Of a stretch of DNA of 64,000 nucleotides, positions 1-8,137 are shown in pieces. Positions within the stretch are counted from its first letter, which is position 1. Every line of letters begins with the position of its first letter. The notes under the pieces were generated by a model. It was not told the DNA's origin and ran no database searches. It saw only the letters and a program-made list of their open reading frames with translations. The DNA is from M55B129 sp034189085 (lineage in GTDB: Bacteria; Bacillota; Dethiobacteria; DTU022). The position numbers and the translations under genes are program-made. The DNA is taken from contig JAXHVH010000008.1 of assembly GCA_034189085.1 (NCBI GenBank), forward strand, positions 3,062 to 67,061, written 5' to 3'.

Positions 1-810
1 GGCCTTAAGATCAGCAATCTCCTGAAAAAAGTGCGCATAGATGTCAGCAAAAAATTGTTCAAGCAGGTCCATGAAAAGTTTGGCGGGAACATACGTCTCT
101 TCATCAGCGGAGCCGCTGCCCTCGATCCGGAGATTTCCGTAGGCATACAGGATTTGGGAATTCCAGTTGTCCAGGGCTACGGCCTGACGGAATGCTCGCC
201 CCTTGTTGCCTTGAACAGGGATATCTGGTTTAAAAACGATGCTGCCGGGCTTCCCCTGCCGAACCTGGAAGTAAAGATCGACTCTCCCAATGAAGATGGA
301 ATCGGTGAAATAATCGTCCGGGGGCCGAGTGTGATGCACGGTTATTATGAGAACTCGGAAGCAACAGCTGAAGCGCTTAAAGACGGCTGGTTCTATACAG
401 GTGATCTTGGCAAAATGGACAGCGATGGTTTTGTTTATATTACCGGCCGCAAAAAGAATGTTATTATCACTAAAAATGGCAAGAATATTTATCCGGAAGA
501 AATTGAAACACTTCTTAACCGCAGCCCTTATATCCTCGAATCGATGGTTTATGCTGGAGAAAATACTGCCGGTGATGATCTGATGGTAGCAGCACAAATA
601 GTACCCGATCATGAAACTATCGGGGAGGACTTTCCGGATCAGGAAATGAACGAAGAACAGCTTCATGATTTAATTCAGCAGGAAGTGAAGAAAATAAACA
701 GTCAGCTGGTTTCTTATAAGGGTATCAGGAAGATAATTATCAGAAAAGAAGAGTTTGCCAAAACAACGACCCGCAAAATCAAGAGATACGTGGAAGAAGC
801 CCAATCGTAA
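1..810 (+). CDS. AMP-forming long-chain acyl-CoA synthetase, C-terminal part (5' end outside window)
   Basis: The frame is open from base 1, so the start lies upstream; about 269 residues remain. This is the C-terminal half of an ANL-superfamily acyl-CoA ligase, which activates fatty acids with ATP and CoA. Visible motifs are QGYGLTECSP (adenylate-binding), GWFYTGDLG (the hinge-side Asp for ribose) and GRKKNVIITKNGKNIYPEEI, followed by TTRKIKR near the end, which carries the catalytic Lys typical of the C-terminal lid. GRKKN and the TEC motif favour long-chain fatty acid ligases (FadD/AAE15-like) over acetyl-CoA synthetase. A strong hairpin follows the stop. Chain length specificity cannot be read from this part. 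Confidence 0.9.
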   Translation, partial: GLKISNLLKKVRIDVSKKLFKQVHEKFGGNIRLFISGAAALDPEISVGIQDLGIPVVQGYGLTECSPLVALNRDIWFKNDAAGLPLPNLEVKIDSPNEDGIGEIIVRGPSVMHGYYENSEATAEALKDGWFYTGDLGKMDSDGFVYITGRKKNVIITKNGKNIYPEEIETLLNRSPYILESMVYAGENTAGDDLMVAAQIVPDHETIGEDFPDQEMNEEQLHDLIQQEVKKINSQLVSYKGIRKIIIRKEEFAKTTTRKIKRYVEEAQS

Positions 811-859
811 AAGCCTGAGATTTGAGTAAATGATTCGGGTAAATATGGTTTAGATAAAG

Positions 860-888
860 CCTGCCCCGGCATTTTTGCCGGGGCAGGT
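860..888 (+). terminator. Hairpin terminator after the acyl-CoA synthetase
   Basis: An 11-12 bp GC-rich perfect stem (CTGCCCCGGC paired with GCCGGGGCAG) with a four-base T loop lies 50 bases after the stop. The following sequence is only moderately T-rich (TTGCATTTATTTA). Confidence 0.7.
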
Positions 889-980
889 TGCATTTATTTA
901 CGCTTGTTTGAGCAGTTTTATCCTGCCGTGTTGAAAGCCATTGCCGGGATCATTTTGAAAAGCAGTTTAAATCATGCTAA

Positions 981-1014
981 CACGGCCTGCGACCGGCTGA
1001 ACAGGTCGTGTTTT
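981..1014 (+). terminator. Second hairpin with T tract between convergent genes
   Basis: CACGGCCTG pairs with CAGGTCGTG (one G-T pair) and is followed by TTTTT on the plus strand. It also sits just beyond the stop of the minus-strand lipoprotein gene, so it could serve both transcripts. Confidence 0.6.
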
Positions 1015-1040
1015 TAAAACCAGCTTGAACCTTCGTCCGA

Positions 1041-1562
1041 TTAATTTCCCCACCAGTCTTGCCCATCATTATTATCCTGCTCGCCATCATCTTCCTGCTC
1101 GTCATCATTATTCAGAAAGTTATCATCTGCTTGCTTCATCAACCATTTTAAGCGTTCCTTTGTCCCTGGTTCTGGTATCCCTTCAGTACTGCTTTCTGAC
1201 GAGCTGTTGGATTGTGATGGTGCCGGGGATGACGGTGCCGGGTCCTCCAGTGAATGTTCTACTGCTTCCGGTTGCGAAGATTCGGTTGTCTCTGGCTGTG
1301 CTGTTTCTAAGAGGCCCTCTTCTTCCGTATCGTCATTTTCATCATCACGTTCTTTAAGATTTAAAGCAATTTCATTATCGTCTGCATCAGGATCTTCAGC
1401 GTTACGATGAGCCAAAAGAAGCCATTCCGGTAGAACGCTGTTCTGGCCACTGTTCTCATCTGTGGGGTCAGCACTGTTGCCTGATAAAATATCGCAGCCT
1501 GCCGATGAAAGCAAAAGGACTGCTGTAAGGGTCGCAATAAGCAAGGTCTTAAATCCGGGCAT
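1041..1562 (-). CDS. Small acidic lipoprotein of unknown function
   Basis: A 173-residue protein with a signal peptide and lipobox LSSAGC, giving Cys23 as the lipidated residue, so it should be anchored to the outer face of the membrane. The mature part is low-complexity and very rich in Asp, Glu, Ser, Pro and Gln, ending in an Asp/Asn-rich tail with WWGN at the C terminus. No enzyme motif is visible. The start is supported by AAAGGAGGAA seven bases upstream of the ATG. It faces the preceding gene convergently and is not in an operon. Family unknown; the function cannot be inferred. Confidence 0.75.
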   Translation of the reverse strand: MPGFKTLLIATLTAVLLLSSAGCDILSGNSADPTDENSGQNSVLPEWLLLAHRNAEDPDADDNEIALNLKERDDENDDTEEEGLLETAQPETTESSQPEAVEHSLEDPAPSSPAPSQSNSSSESSTEGIPEPGTKERLKWLMKQADDNFLNNDDEQEDDGEQDNNDGQDWWGN

Positions 1563-1952
1563 ATATAAATTCCTCCTTTAAAAGACCTTTCGTATGAGTT
1601 AAGCCCGATTTCCGGACATCTCCTTGTTCCAACGGGCTTATCGATTTGCATTATAACCGATGAAACAAATAATTGCAACTGCCCTCTCTTTTCTTGCTTT
1701 AAATATGATTTTTCTATTCATCCCCCTAATATTTTACTCATAGGCTACCGGTTGTGTGATTATGTTATAATATATTTTACGGTTTGCCATAATGAAATGA
1801 ACCGTAATCATTATCCTAAAATGGCTTCGTCCCAGCAGGACCGATGGGGTTACTAAACGTTGTGGCAAAGCAACATAAGCTTAAAGCTGCAGGATATTCG
1901 GAAAAAGACTGTTGCAAAGCGGGATAGCTATTCAGGATCTGGAGGTTGAACT
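1563..1952. other. 390-base intergenic region with divergent expression signals
   Basis: The first ~30 bases hold the ribosome site of the minus-strand lipoprotein. An AT-rich stretch follows, then a TGTTATAAT extended -10 at 1763-1771, giving the zinc-ribbon gene a leader of about 175 bases. The leader contains GCAAAGC-like elements and short hairpins but matches no riboswitch that I recognise. Confidence 0.5.
1763..1771 (+). promoter_or_regulatory. Extended -10 promoter candidate for the zinc-ribbon gene
   Basis: TGTTATAAT is an extended -10 with perfect TATAAT; no good -35 lies 17 bases upstream. Confidence 0.4.
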
Positions 1953-2606
1953 ATGGCTGAGACAAAAATATGCCCCTTTTGCCGGGCAGAAATACCGGCG
2001 AAGGCCATTAAGTGCCGTTATTGTGAATCAATGGTGGAAGATGTCCCCCCGGAGGTAATGAGGCCCAAAAAAGCTGCTGATGCGCCTGCAGGTGAGAGGG
2101 AAACAATAAGAAAGCCAGCTGGATCATTTAGCGGTAAGGGAATGCCTGTACGAGCAAGGAAACGTAACTTTGTCATTCCGCTGATAATTTTATGTTTAGT
2201 CCTGGTTATCGGAGGTGGAGCGTATTACTGGTTTTACCTGCAGGACGGAAGCTCTCCGGAAGTTGAAGCCCTGGGCAGCGAGCAACTGGTCGGTTCCTGG
2301 ATGGGCGGAAGTGGGGAAAGCAATGTTTACTTTCAATTTTTGCCCAATGATATGGTTAACCTGGCTGTTCCTCCCGAAGGGTACTGGTTCAGGACCCAGT
2401 ATCGCCTCATCCAATCCGATTCGACAAGTTACCTTGAACTTTATCACCGCGGATTGGCCGACTGGGAAAGGGTTGCTGAACTGGAAGCAGGTAGTGAAGA
2501 CACATTGATCATGACCGATACCTGGGACGGGATCAAAATCGAGCTGGGGAAAATAACTGATGCCGAATTCCGGGACGCAGTTGATGATCTGCAGTTTGAG
2601 CGGTAG
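1953..2606 (+). CDS. Zinc-ribbon, single-pass membrane protein of unknown function
   Basis: A 217-residue protein. Residues ~7-24 form a zinc ribbon (CPFC ... CRYC, the double-CxxC type of DUF7577/zinc_ribbon_2 proteins). A basic linker follows, then one transmembrane helix around residues 75-95 (FVIPLIILCLVLVIGG). The C-terminal ~110 residues, which should face the outside, are rich in Trp and Tyr and contain LVGSWMGG, resembling lipocalin-like 'this is how far the residue deviates' extracellular domains only in a general way. GGAGG precedes the ATG by 8 bases. Its role is unknown; such architectures occur next to diverse genes. It is separated from tadA by a small hairpin. Confidence 0.8.
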   Translation: MAETKICPFCRAEIPAKAIKCRYCESMVEDVPPEVMRPKKAADAPAGERETIRKPAGSFSGKGMPVRARKRNFVIPLIILCLVLVIGGGAYYWFYLQDGSSPEVEALGSEQLVGSWMGGSGESNVYFQFLPNDMVNLAVPPEGYWFRTQYRLIQSDSTSYLELYHRGLADWERVAELEAGSEDTLIMTDTWDGIKIELGKITDAEFRDAVDDLQFER

Positions 2607-2652
2607 TTCTTAATGAGTGACAGTATGTGGTTAATGCAATGAGGATGTACAA

Positions 2653-2674
2653 TAATGCCCCTGATGGGGCATTA
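2653..2674 (+). terminator. Short hairpin after the zinc-ribbon gene
   Basis: TAATGCCCC-TGAT-GGGGCATTA is a perfect 9-bp stem. No T tract follows, so termination is uncertain. Confidence 0.4.
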
Positions 2675-2715
2675 CTCTTGGAGGCGGGTGTTATAATAAA
2701 CCGGGAGGCCTGCCT

Positions 2716-3165
2716 GTGAATACCGATGAACAATTCATGAAAGCAGCATACCGCGAAGCAGATGAAGCAGGAAGACGCGGAGAAGTGCCCATCGGGGCGG
2801 TACTGGTGAAAGATGGTTCCATTATTGCTGCTGATCACAACCGTCGTGAAGAATTGAATGATGCCACTGCTCATGCAGAGATCCTGGTTATCAGTAAAGG
2901 AGGATCCCTCCTGGGGGGGTGGCGACTGAATGAATGTACCCTGTATGTTACCCTGGAACCCTGCCCCATGTGCGCAGGAGCAATGGTTCAGGCCCGCCTT
3001 GGCAGGCTGGTTTTTGGTGCGCCCGATCCCAAAGCCGGTTCTGCAGGGACCCTTTATGACATCGCCAGGGACGATCGGCTCAATCACCGTTTGCAGGTTA
3101 CTGCCGGGGTTTTAGGCGAGGAATGTGCTTCACTGCTGCACCGGTTTTTCAGTGAGAAGCGTTAA
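2716..3165 (+). CDS. tadA: tRNA-specific adenosine deaminase TadA
   Basis: A 149-residue deaminase converting A34 to inosine in the tRNA-Arg(ACG) anticodon. The zinc site is visible as HAE (His and catalytic Glu, ~residue 55) and PCPMC (two Cys, ~residues 84-88). The length is normal for the family. The GTG start has GGGAGG 8-9 bases upstream. Location just before serine tRNA/SRP RNA/dnaX matches the B. subtilis yaaJ neighbourhood, supporting TadA over a guanine or cytosine deaminase. Confidence 0.93.
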   Translation: MNTDEQFMKAAYREADEAGRRGEVPIGAVLVKDGSIIAADHNRREELNDATAHAEILVISKGGSLLGGWRLNECTLYVTLEPCPMCAGAMVQARLGRLVFGAPDPKAGSAGTLYDIARDDRLNHRLQVTAGVLGEECASLLHRFFSEKR

Positions 3166-3242
3166 GAAGCCAATTTCGGAGACACCGGTGGTAAGGATTG
3201 CTTTACAAGGGTATGATCCTGTTGTATATTAATGTTAAATTG

Positions 3243-3332
3243 GGAGAGATGGCCGAGTCCGGTTGAAGGCGCACGACTCGAAATCGTGTGTGTCGCAAGG
3301 CACCGTGGGTTCGAATCCCACTCTCTCCGCCA
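3243..3332 (+). tRNA. tRNA-Ser (anticodon CGA)
   Basis: A 90-base class II tRNA with acceptor GGAGAGA/TCTCTCC, discriminator G, encoded CCA, T arm GGGTTCGAATCCC and a long variable arm. The anticodon loop CTCGAAA lies between CACGA and TCGTG, giving CGA, which reads UCG. It shares acceptor and T-arm sequence with the second serine tRNA 6 kb downstream. Confidence 0.96.
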
Positions 3333-3342
3333 CTGTCAATAG

Positions 3343-3374
3343 CGCACAGGTGGGAAAGACTCTTGCCTGTGCGT
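3343..3374 (+). terminator. Hairpin behind tRNA-Ser(CGA)
   Basis: CGCACAGG pairs with CCTGTGCG across a 15-base loop, then TAAAATATT. The T tract is weak. Confidence 0.5.
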
Positions 3375-3405
3375 AAAATATTAAATAATGTTAATAATAT
3401 AAATA

Positions 3406-3434
3406 TTGATTAATGAATGAATATAAGCTATAGT
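3406..3434 (+). promoter_or_regulatory. Promoter candidate for the peptide transporter operon
   Basis: TTGATT - 17 bases - TATAGT, about 110 bases upstream of the binding-protein start. A hairpin-prone stretch (AATAACCC ... GGGTTTTATT) lies between promoter and gene. Confidence 0.5.
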
Positions 3435-3544
3435 GACATAGATAGGCTCCAATATCATGTAATAACCCTGTGTACGGAGGTGATGAGGGGTTTTATTACC
3501 GCCTGTGTGTTCCAGTTATATAAATATTTAAGGGGGTTCATCAT

Positions 3545-5155
3545 TTGAGAAAATTTACTTTTACGGTTTTAATATTGCTGATTGGCATGACTTTGTTAAT
3601 AGGTGGCTGCTCTGGAGACGACGGTACCACTGATGGTGGAGACGCAATGGTTTTTCGCTATAATGTAGGGACCGAACCGGAAACCATGGATCCGCATCTG
3701 TCCACCGGTATACCGGAAGCGACAATTATGCTGCAGATCTATGAAGGGTTGACCCGCCTCAATGAAGACGGGTTACCGGAGATGGCCCTGGCCGAGTCGG
3801 TTGATGTTAGCGATGACAGCATGGTTTACACTTTCCACCTGCGCGACGGTCTGGTCTGGTCGAACGGGGAGTCGCTGACAGCAGAAGACTTTGAAAAGTC
3901 CTGGAAACGCGCCCTTTCTCCCGAGCTGGCAGCTGATTATGCCTATATGCTCTGGTACATCAAGGGGGCGGAAGCTTACAACAGTGGCGAAGGCAGTGTT
4001 GACGATGTTATGGTCAAAGCGCTTGATGAGAAAACGCTTGAGGTGACCCTCGAGGCGCCGACCTCTTTCTTCGAATCACTGGTCGCTTTTAAAACCTACT
4101 ACCCTCTATATCAGCCGGCCATTGAAGCCGATCCGGAAGGATGGCACACCAGCGCCGATACCATAGTTGGTAACGGCCCCTTCAAGCTGGTCAGCTGGGA
4201 ACAGGGAAAGATGGAATTCGTTCCCAATGATAACTATTATGATGCAGAAGCGGTTGTCCTCGATCGCATGGTTTTTTCCATGGTTGAAAACGAAAGCACC
4301 GAGCTCACCATGTTCGAAACCGGTGAGATTGATATGACCCACACGGTGCCCGGACAGGAGATCCCTCGCCTGGAAGAGACGGGCGAGCTGCATATCCTGC
4401 CCTACCTCGGCACCTACTACTATATCTTCCAGATCGAGGAGTCTCCGATGGACGATGTCAACGTCCGCAAGGCTCTGACCCTGGCTATCGACCGGGAAGC
4501 CATTGTCAACAATGTCACTCAGGGTGGGCAGCTTCCGGCTTATGCCTATGTGCCTTACGGAATTCCCGAGCCTGACGGTGTCGATTTCCGCGAAAAAGGC
4601 GGCGACTTTTTCTCCTATGATATTGAAGAAGCACAGAGTCTGCTGGCTGAAGCCGGTTATCCCGGCGGAGAAGGCTTCCCCTCGGTGGAGATTCTCTACA
4701 ACACTTCCGAGATGCACAAGATGATCGCCGAGGCGATTCAGGAAATGTGGAAACAGAACCTGGGCATCGAAAATGTCACTCTGACTAACCAGGAGTGGGG
4801 AGTTTATCTCGACACCCGGGACGAGGGGGCATTCCAGATCGCCCGGGCCGGTTGGATCGGCGACTACCTTGATCCCTATACCTTTCTCGATATGTGGATG
4901 ACGGGTAGCGGCAACAACAACTCCCGCTTTAGCAACGAGGAATATGATAGTTTGCTAAAAGACGTCAGGATGACCGATGATGAAGTAGCCCGCATGGAAA
5001 TGATGCACCGGCTCGAGGAGATCCTCATGGAAGAGATGCCGGTCTGCCCCATTTATTATTACACTGATCCGATCATGATTAAAGACCACGTCAAGGGCTA
5101 TGTGAACATTGCTACTGGCGGTAAAGACTTCAAAGCTGCTTACATCGAGCAGTAA
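3545..5155 (+). CDS. Peptide-binding lipoprotein of an ABC transporter (SBP family 5)
   Basis: A 536-residue extracellular solute-binding protein (DppA/OppA type) that captures di- or oligopeptides for the permease encoded next. It has a signal peptide with lipobox LIGGC (Cys22). The family signature GTEPETMDPHLSTG is near residue 40, and the repeated 'ADDFEKSWKRALSPE'-like region (here TAEDFEKSWKRALSP) is typical of OppA. TTG start with AAGGGGGT 7 bases upstream. First gene of a five-gene operon in dppABCDF order. A stable hairpin between it and dppB probably raises its expression relative to the permease genes (inference). Exact substrate is not readable. Confidence 0.92.
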   Translation: MRKFTFTVLILLIGMTLLIGGCSGDDGTTDGGDAMVFRYNVGTEPETMDPHLSTGIPEATIMLQIYEGLTRLNEDGLPEMALAESVDVSDDSMVYTFHLRDGLVWSNGESLTAEDFEKSWKRALSPELAADYAYMLWYIKGAEAYNSGEGSVDDVMVKALDEKTLEVTLEAPTSFFESLVAFKTYYPLYQPAIEADPEGWHTSADTIVGNGPFKLVSWEQGKMEFVPNDNYYDAEAVVLDRMVFSMVENESTELTMFETGEIDMTHTVPGQEIPRLEETGELHILPYLGTYYYIFQIEESPMDDVNVRKALTLAIDREAIVNNVTQGGQLPAYAYVPYGIPEPDGVDFREKGGDFFSYDIEEAQSLLAEAGYPGGEGFPSVEILYNTSEMHKMIAEAIQEMWKQNLGIENVTLTNQEWGVYLDTRDEGAFQIARAGWIGDYLDPYTFLDMWMTGSGNNNSRFSNEEYDSLLKDVRMTDDEVARMEMMHRLEEILMEEMPVCPIYYYTDPIMIKDHVKGYVNIATGGKDFKAAYIEQ

Positions 5156-5172
5156 ACTGCACTAAAAAAGCA

Positions 5173-5217
5173 CAAGAGGTATACCGGAGACGGTAATGAC
5201 CCCTGGTATACCTCTTG
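5173..5217 (+). promoter_or_regulatory. Intercistronic hairpin between binding protein and permease genes
   Basis: CAAGAGGTATACC and GGTATACCTCTTG form a perfect 13-bp stem around a 19-base loop. Only CTTTACTTT follows, so it is probably an mRNA-stabilising or partial termination element, giving excess binding protein. Confidence 0.65.
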
Positions 5218-5242
5218 CTTTACTTTGGAGGTGTCCTGCCGG

Positions 5243-6172
5243 ATGCTCGGGTACCTGATACGAAGGCTTCTTTCTGCCATTTTTGCTATCTGGGTCGTCA
5301 TTACGGTAACTTTTATATTCATGCATTTGATTCCAGGAGGCCCATTTCAAACCGAAAAGGCGATCCCGGAAGCGATTAAAGAGAATATCGAAGCCCGTTA
5401 CAAGCTTGATCAACCTTTGCATATTCAGTATCTCGATTACCTGGGCAATGTTGTCAGGGGCGATCTTGGCCCTTCATACAAATACCGCGGGCAGACGGTA
5501 AACGATATCATCTCCGAAAGATTCCCCGTTTCGCTTCAGCTCGGCCTGCTGACTTTTGTTATTGCCATTGTCCTGGGAATGGGGGCCGGCATTGTTGCCG
5601 CCCTGTACCAGGGACGGATGCCTGATTACATAACCATGTTTTTCAGCACTGTCGGCATATCTGTACCCAGTTTTATCCTGGGTACTCTTTTGATGTACGT
5701 TTTTGCTTTCAGACTGGGCCTTTTGCCGGCTGCCATGTGGGGCACGCCTCAGCATGTGATTATGCCGGCGGTTGCCCTGGCCGGACTGCCAACTGCGTTT
5801 ATTGCTCGCCTGACCCGTTCCAGCATGCTTGATGTGCTGAACCAGGATTACATGCGCACAGCCCTGGCCAAGGGGCTCTCCAGGCTGAGGATAATCTGGG
5901 TCCACGCTGTCAAGAATGCCATAATTCCTGTAATTACCTATTCGGGGCCGTTGCTGGCAGCTATCCTGACCGGCAGTTTTATCGTTGAAAATATTTTTGC
6001 CGTACCCGGGCTTGGTAAGCATTTTGTAACCAGTATTTATAACCGTGATTATACGGTCATTCTTGGACTTACCATATTTTACAGTATACTGCTGATCGGC
6101 CTGAACATGTTTGTCGATTTTGCCTATACACTGATTGATCCTCGGATCAAGCTTACAGGCGGTAAGGAGTAA
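5243..6172 (+). CDS. dppB: Peptide ABC transporter permease, DppB type
   Basis: A 309-residue inner-membrane permease with about six transmembrane helices. The N terminus MLGYLIRRLLSAIFAIWVV is the standard DppB/OppB start. The EAA loop that contacts the ATPases is seen in DYMRTALAKGLSRLRIIWVH. I place the start at ATG 5243 because GGAGGT at 5227-5232 sits 10 bases before it; the TTG at 5225 overlaps that ribosome site. The gene is 6 bases upstream of dppC. Confidence 0.92.
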   Translation: MLGYLIRRLLSAIFAIWVVITVTFIFMHLIPGGPFQTEKAIPEAIKENIEARYKLDQPLHIQYLDYLGNVVRGDLGPSYKYRGQTVNDIISERFPVSLQLGLLTFVIAIVLGMGAGIVAALYQGRMPDYITMFFSTVGISVPSFILGTLLMYVFAFRLGLLPAAMWGTPQHVIMPAVALAGLPTAFIARLTRSSMLDVLNQDYMRTALAKGLSRLRIIWVHAVKNAIIPVITYSGPLLAAILTGSFIVENIFAVPGLGKHFVTSIYNRDYTVILGLTIFYSILLIGLNMFVDFAYTLIDPRIKLTGGKE

Positions 6173-6178
6173 GATGCC

Positions 6179-7117
6179 ATGCAATATCCAAAGGAATTAT
6201 TTGTCAGGTTAACTGAAAAAGATGTGCAGGCCGAAATAATCCGTCCCAGCATTACTTACTGGCAGGATGCCTGGCGCCGCCTGAAAAAAAACCCGGTGGC
6301 CATGATCAGCCTTATTTTTATTGTATTTCTCTTGCTTGTTGCCCTTTTCGGGCCCTATTTTTCTCCTTACAGCTATTCTGACCAGGATTTTGACCGGCAG
6401 AATCAGGGTCCCAGTATAGAGCATCCCTTTGGCACTGACTCCCTGGGGCGGGATCAGCTGGTCCGTGTAATGTACGGGGCCCGGATCTCCCTTTCCGTAG
6501 GTTTTGTTGCTTCCCTGACTACTTTTATAATTGGGGTTATTTACGGCGGCATATCGGGTTATGCAGGCGGCCGGGTTGACAATATTATGATGAGGATTGT
6601 TGATATTCTTTACAGTATTCCCTTTTTACTCTGGGTGATCATGCTGATGGTCCTCTTTCGGGAGATTTTTCCGGCCACCGGTGGTGGAGCCGGTTTGTAC
6701 AGTATTTTTATTGCCCTTGGGTTGGTCTTCTGGTTGCCCATGGCCCGTATTGTTCGTGGTCAGATTTTAAGTCTTAAGGAACAAGAATTTGCCCTGGCCG
6801 CCCAGACCATCGGTGCTCCGAAGTGGAAGATACTGTTCCGCCACCTGATTCCCAATGCCATGGGGCCAATAATTGTCACGGCTACTCTCTCCATACCTGA
6901 AGCAATTTTTTCCGAAGCTTTTTTAAGTTTTATCGGCCTGGGCGTTTCCGCTCCCATGGCCAGCTGGGGGATGCTCGCCTCGGATGCGCTCTCTTCTTTG
7001 CGTTCTTTCCCTCACCTGCTGATGTTCCCGGCCCTGGCTATTTCGGTGACTTTGCTGGCTTTCAACTTTCTCGGTGACGGCTTGCAGGATGCCCTCGATC
7101 CGCGCATGCGCAAATAG
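6179..7117 (+). CDS. dppC: Peptide ABC transporter permease, DppC type
   Basis: A 312-residue permease with an N-terminal cytoplasmic segment, then helices including LIFIVFLLLVALFGPYFSPY. HPFGTDSLGRDQLVRVMYGARIS is the DppC/OppC signature (only the core GTDSLGRD is diagnostic). The EAA loop is EFALAAQTIGAPKWKILFRH. AAGGAG lies 11 bases before the ATG. It forms the heteromeric channel with DppB. Confidence 0.93.
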   Translation: MQYPKELFVRLTEKDVQAEIIRPSITYWQDAWRRLKKNPVAMISLIFIVFLLLVALFGPYFSPYSYSDQDFDRQNQGPSIEHPFGTDSLGRDQLVRVMYGARISLSVGFVASLTTFIIGVIYGGISGYAGGRVDNIMMRIVDILYSIPFLLWVIMLMVLFREIFPATGGGAGLYSIFIALGLVFWLPMARIVRGQILSLKEQEFALAAQTIGAPKWKILFRHLIPNAMGPIIVTATLSIPEAIFSEAFLSFIGLGVSAPMASWGMLASDALSSLRSFPHLLMFPALAISVTLLAFNFLGDGLQDALDPRMRK

Positions 7118-7129
7118 GAGGCTCTAATC

Positions 7130-8137
7130 TTGGAACAGTTCTTGAGTGTAAATAATCTGCATGTGCAGTTTAAAACTTACGCCGGTGTGGTAAAGGCAGT
7201 GAGGGGGGTAAGTTTTGATCTGCAGGCCGGCGAAGTCCTGGCAATTGTTGGTGAATCGGGATGCGGGAAAAGTGTTACCGCCCAGTCAATCATGCGCCTG
7301 GTTCCCGAACCGCCGGGCCAGATTACAGGTGGCTCAATTTTATTCAATGGGCAGGATATCCTGTCCCTGTCGGAAAGACGCATGCAGTTTATCCGGGGCA
7401 ACGCCATCAGTATGATTTTTCAGGATCCCATGACTTCTCTGAACCCTGTGCTTAACATTCGCACCCAGCTGATTGAAAGCATCCGTCAGCATAAAAAAAT
7501 GAGCACGGCCGAGGCTAACCACCGGGCTGTTGAAGTGCTTGATCTGGTTGGGATTCCCGCTCCTGAGACCAGGCTTAAGCAATACCCTTACGAGCTGAGT
7601 GGTGGATTGCGTCAGCGAGTAATGATTGCTATGGCCCTGGCCTGCGATCCGCAGCTTTTAATTGCCGATGAACCGACTACTGCCCTTGATGTCACTATCC
7701 AGGCCCAGATCCTGGAGTTGATCAAGGAAATCAATAACCGGCTTCAGATGTCCCTGATCCTGATTACCCATGATCTCGGGGTTGTTGCCGGAATGGCCGA
7801 CCGTGTCCTGGTTATGTATGCCGGTCAGATTGTGGAGACGGGGACGGTTGATGAGGTGTTGAAAAATCCTCATCATCCCTACACCTGGGGCCTGTTGCAG
7901 TCACTCCCGCGACTTGACATGACCAAAAAACAGCGGCTCCAGCCCATCTGGGGACAGCCGCCCGATCTGCTGCAGAATTTTACAGGCTGCCCCTTCCTGC
8001 CCCGCTGCGATTATGCTATGGTCATCTGCGGCCGTGAAATGCCGGAAGCTTTTGGCAACAACCGGGTCCGCTGCTGGCTTGAGCATCCTCAGGCGCCGAA
8101 GGTTGAGCGAAAAGTGGGGGGGGTTGGCAAAAGATGA
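7130..8137 (+). CDS. dppD: Peptide ABC transporter ATP-binding protein, DppD type
   Basis: A 335-residue ATPase. Walker A GESGCGKS, Q loop FQDPMTSLNP, signature LSGGLRQRV (LSGGx variant with Leu), Walker B LLIADEPTTALD and the H switch LILITHDLG are all present. The C-terminal oligopeptide extension has four cysteines (GCPFLPRCDYAM ... C ... RCW), the [4Fe-4S]-like cluster motif seen in Dpp/Opp ATPases. TTG start with AGGAGG 8 bases upstream. It overlaps dppF by 4 bases, indicating translational coupling. Confidence 0.94.
   Translation: MEQFLSVNNLHVQFKTYAGVVKAVRGVSFDLQAGEVLAIVGESGCGKSVTAQSIMRLVPEPPGQITGGSILFNGQDILSLSERRMQFIRGNAISMIFQDPMTSLNPVLNIRTQLIESIRQHKKMSTAEANHRAVEVLDLVGIPAPETRLKQYPYELSGGLRQRVMIAMALACDPQLLIADEPTTALDVTIQAQILELIKEINNRLQMSLILITHDLGVVAGMADRVLVMYAGQIVETGTVDEVLKNPHHPYTWGLLQSLPRLDMTKKQRLQPIWGQPPDLLQNFTGCPFLPRCDYAMVICGREMPEAFGNNRVRCWLEHPQAPKVERKVGGVGKR

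Noticed and set aside
1772..1952. c-di-GMP-I riboswitch upstream of the zinc-ribbon gene
   Set aside because: Some words match (GCAAAGC, GGTTAC) but the order and pairing required by the family are not present.
4106..4717. A 203-codon minus-strand open frame inside the peptide-binding protein gene
   Set aside because: Shadow of a gene with complete motifs; no ribosome site or neighbours in that direction.
5225..5242. TTG 5225 as the dppB start
   Set aside because: It overlaps the GGAGGT ribosome site that serves ATG 5243.
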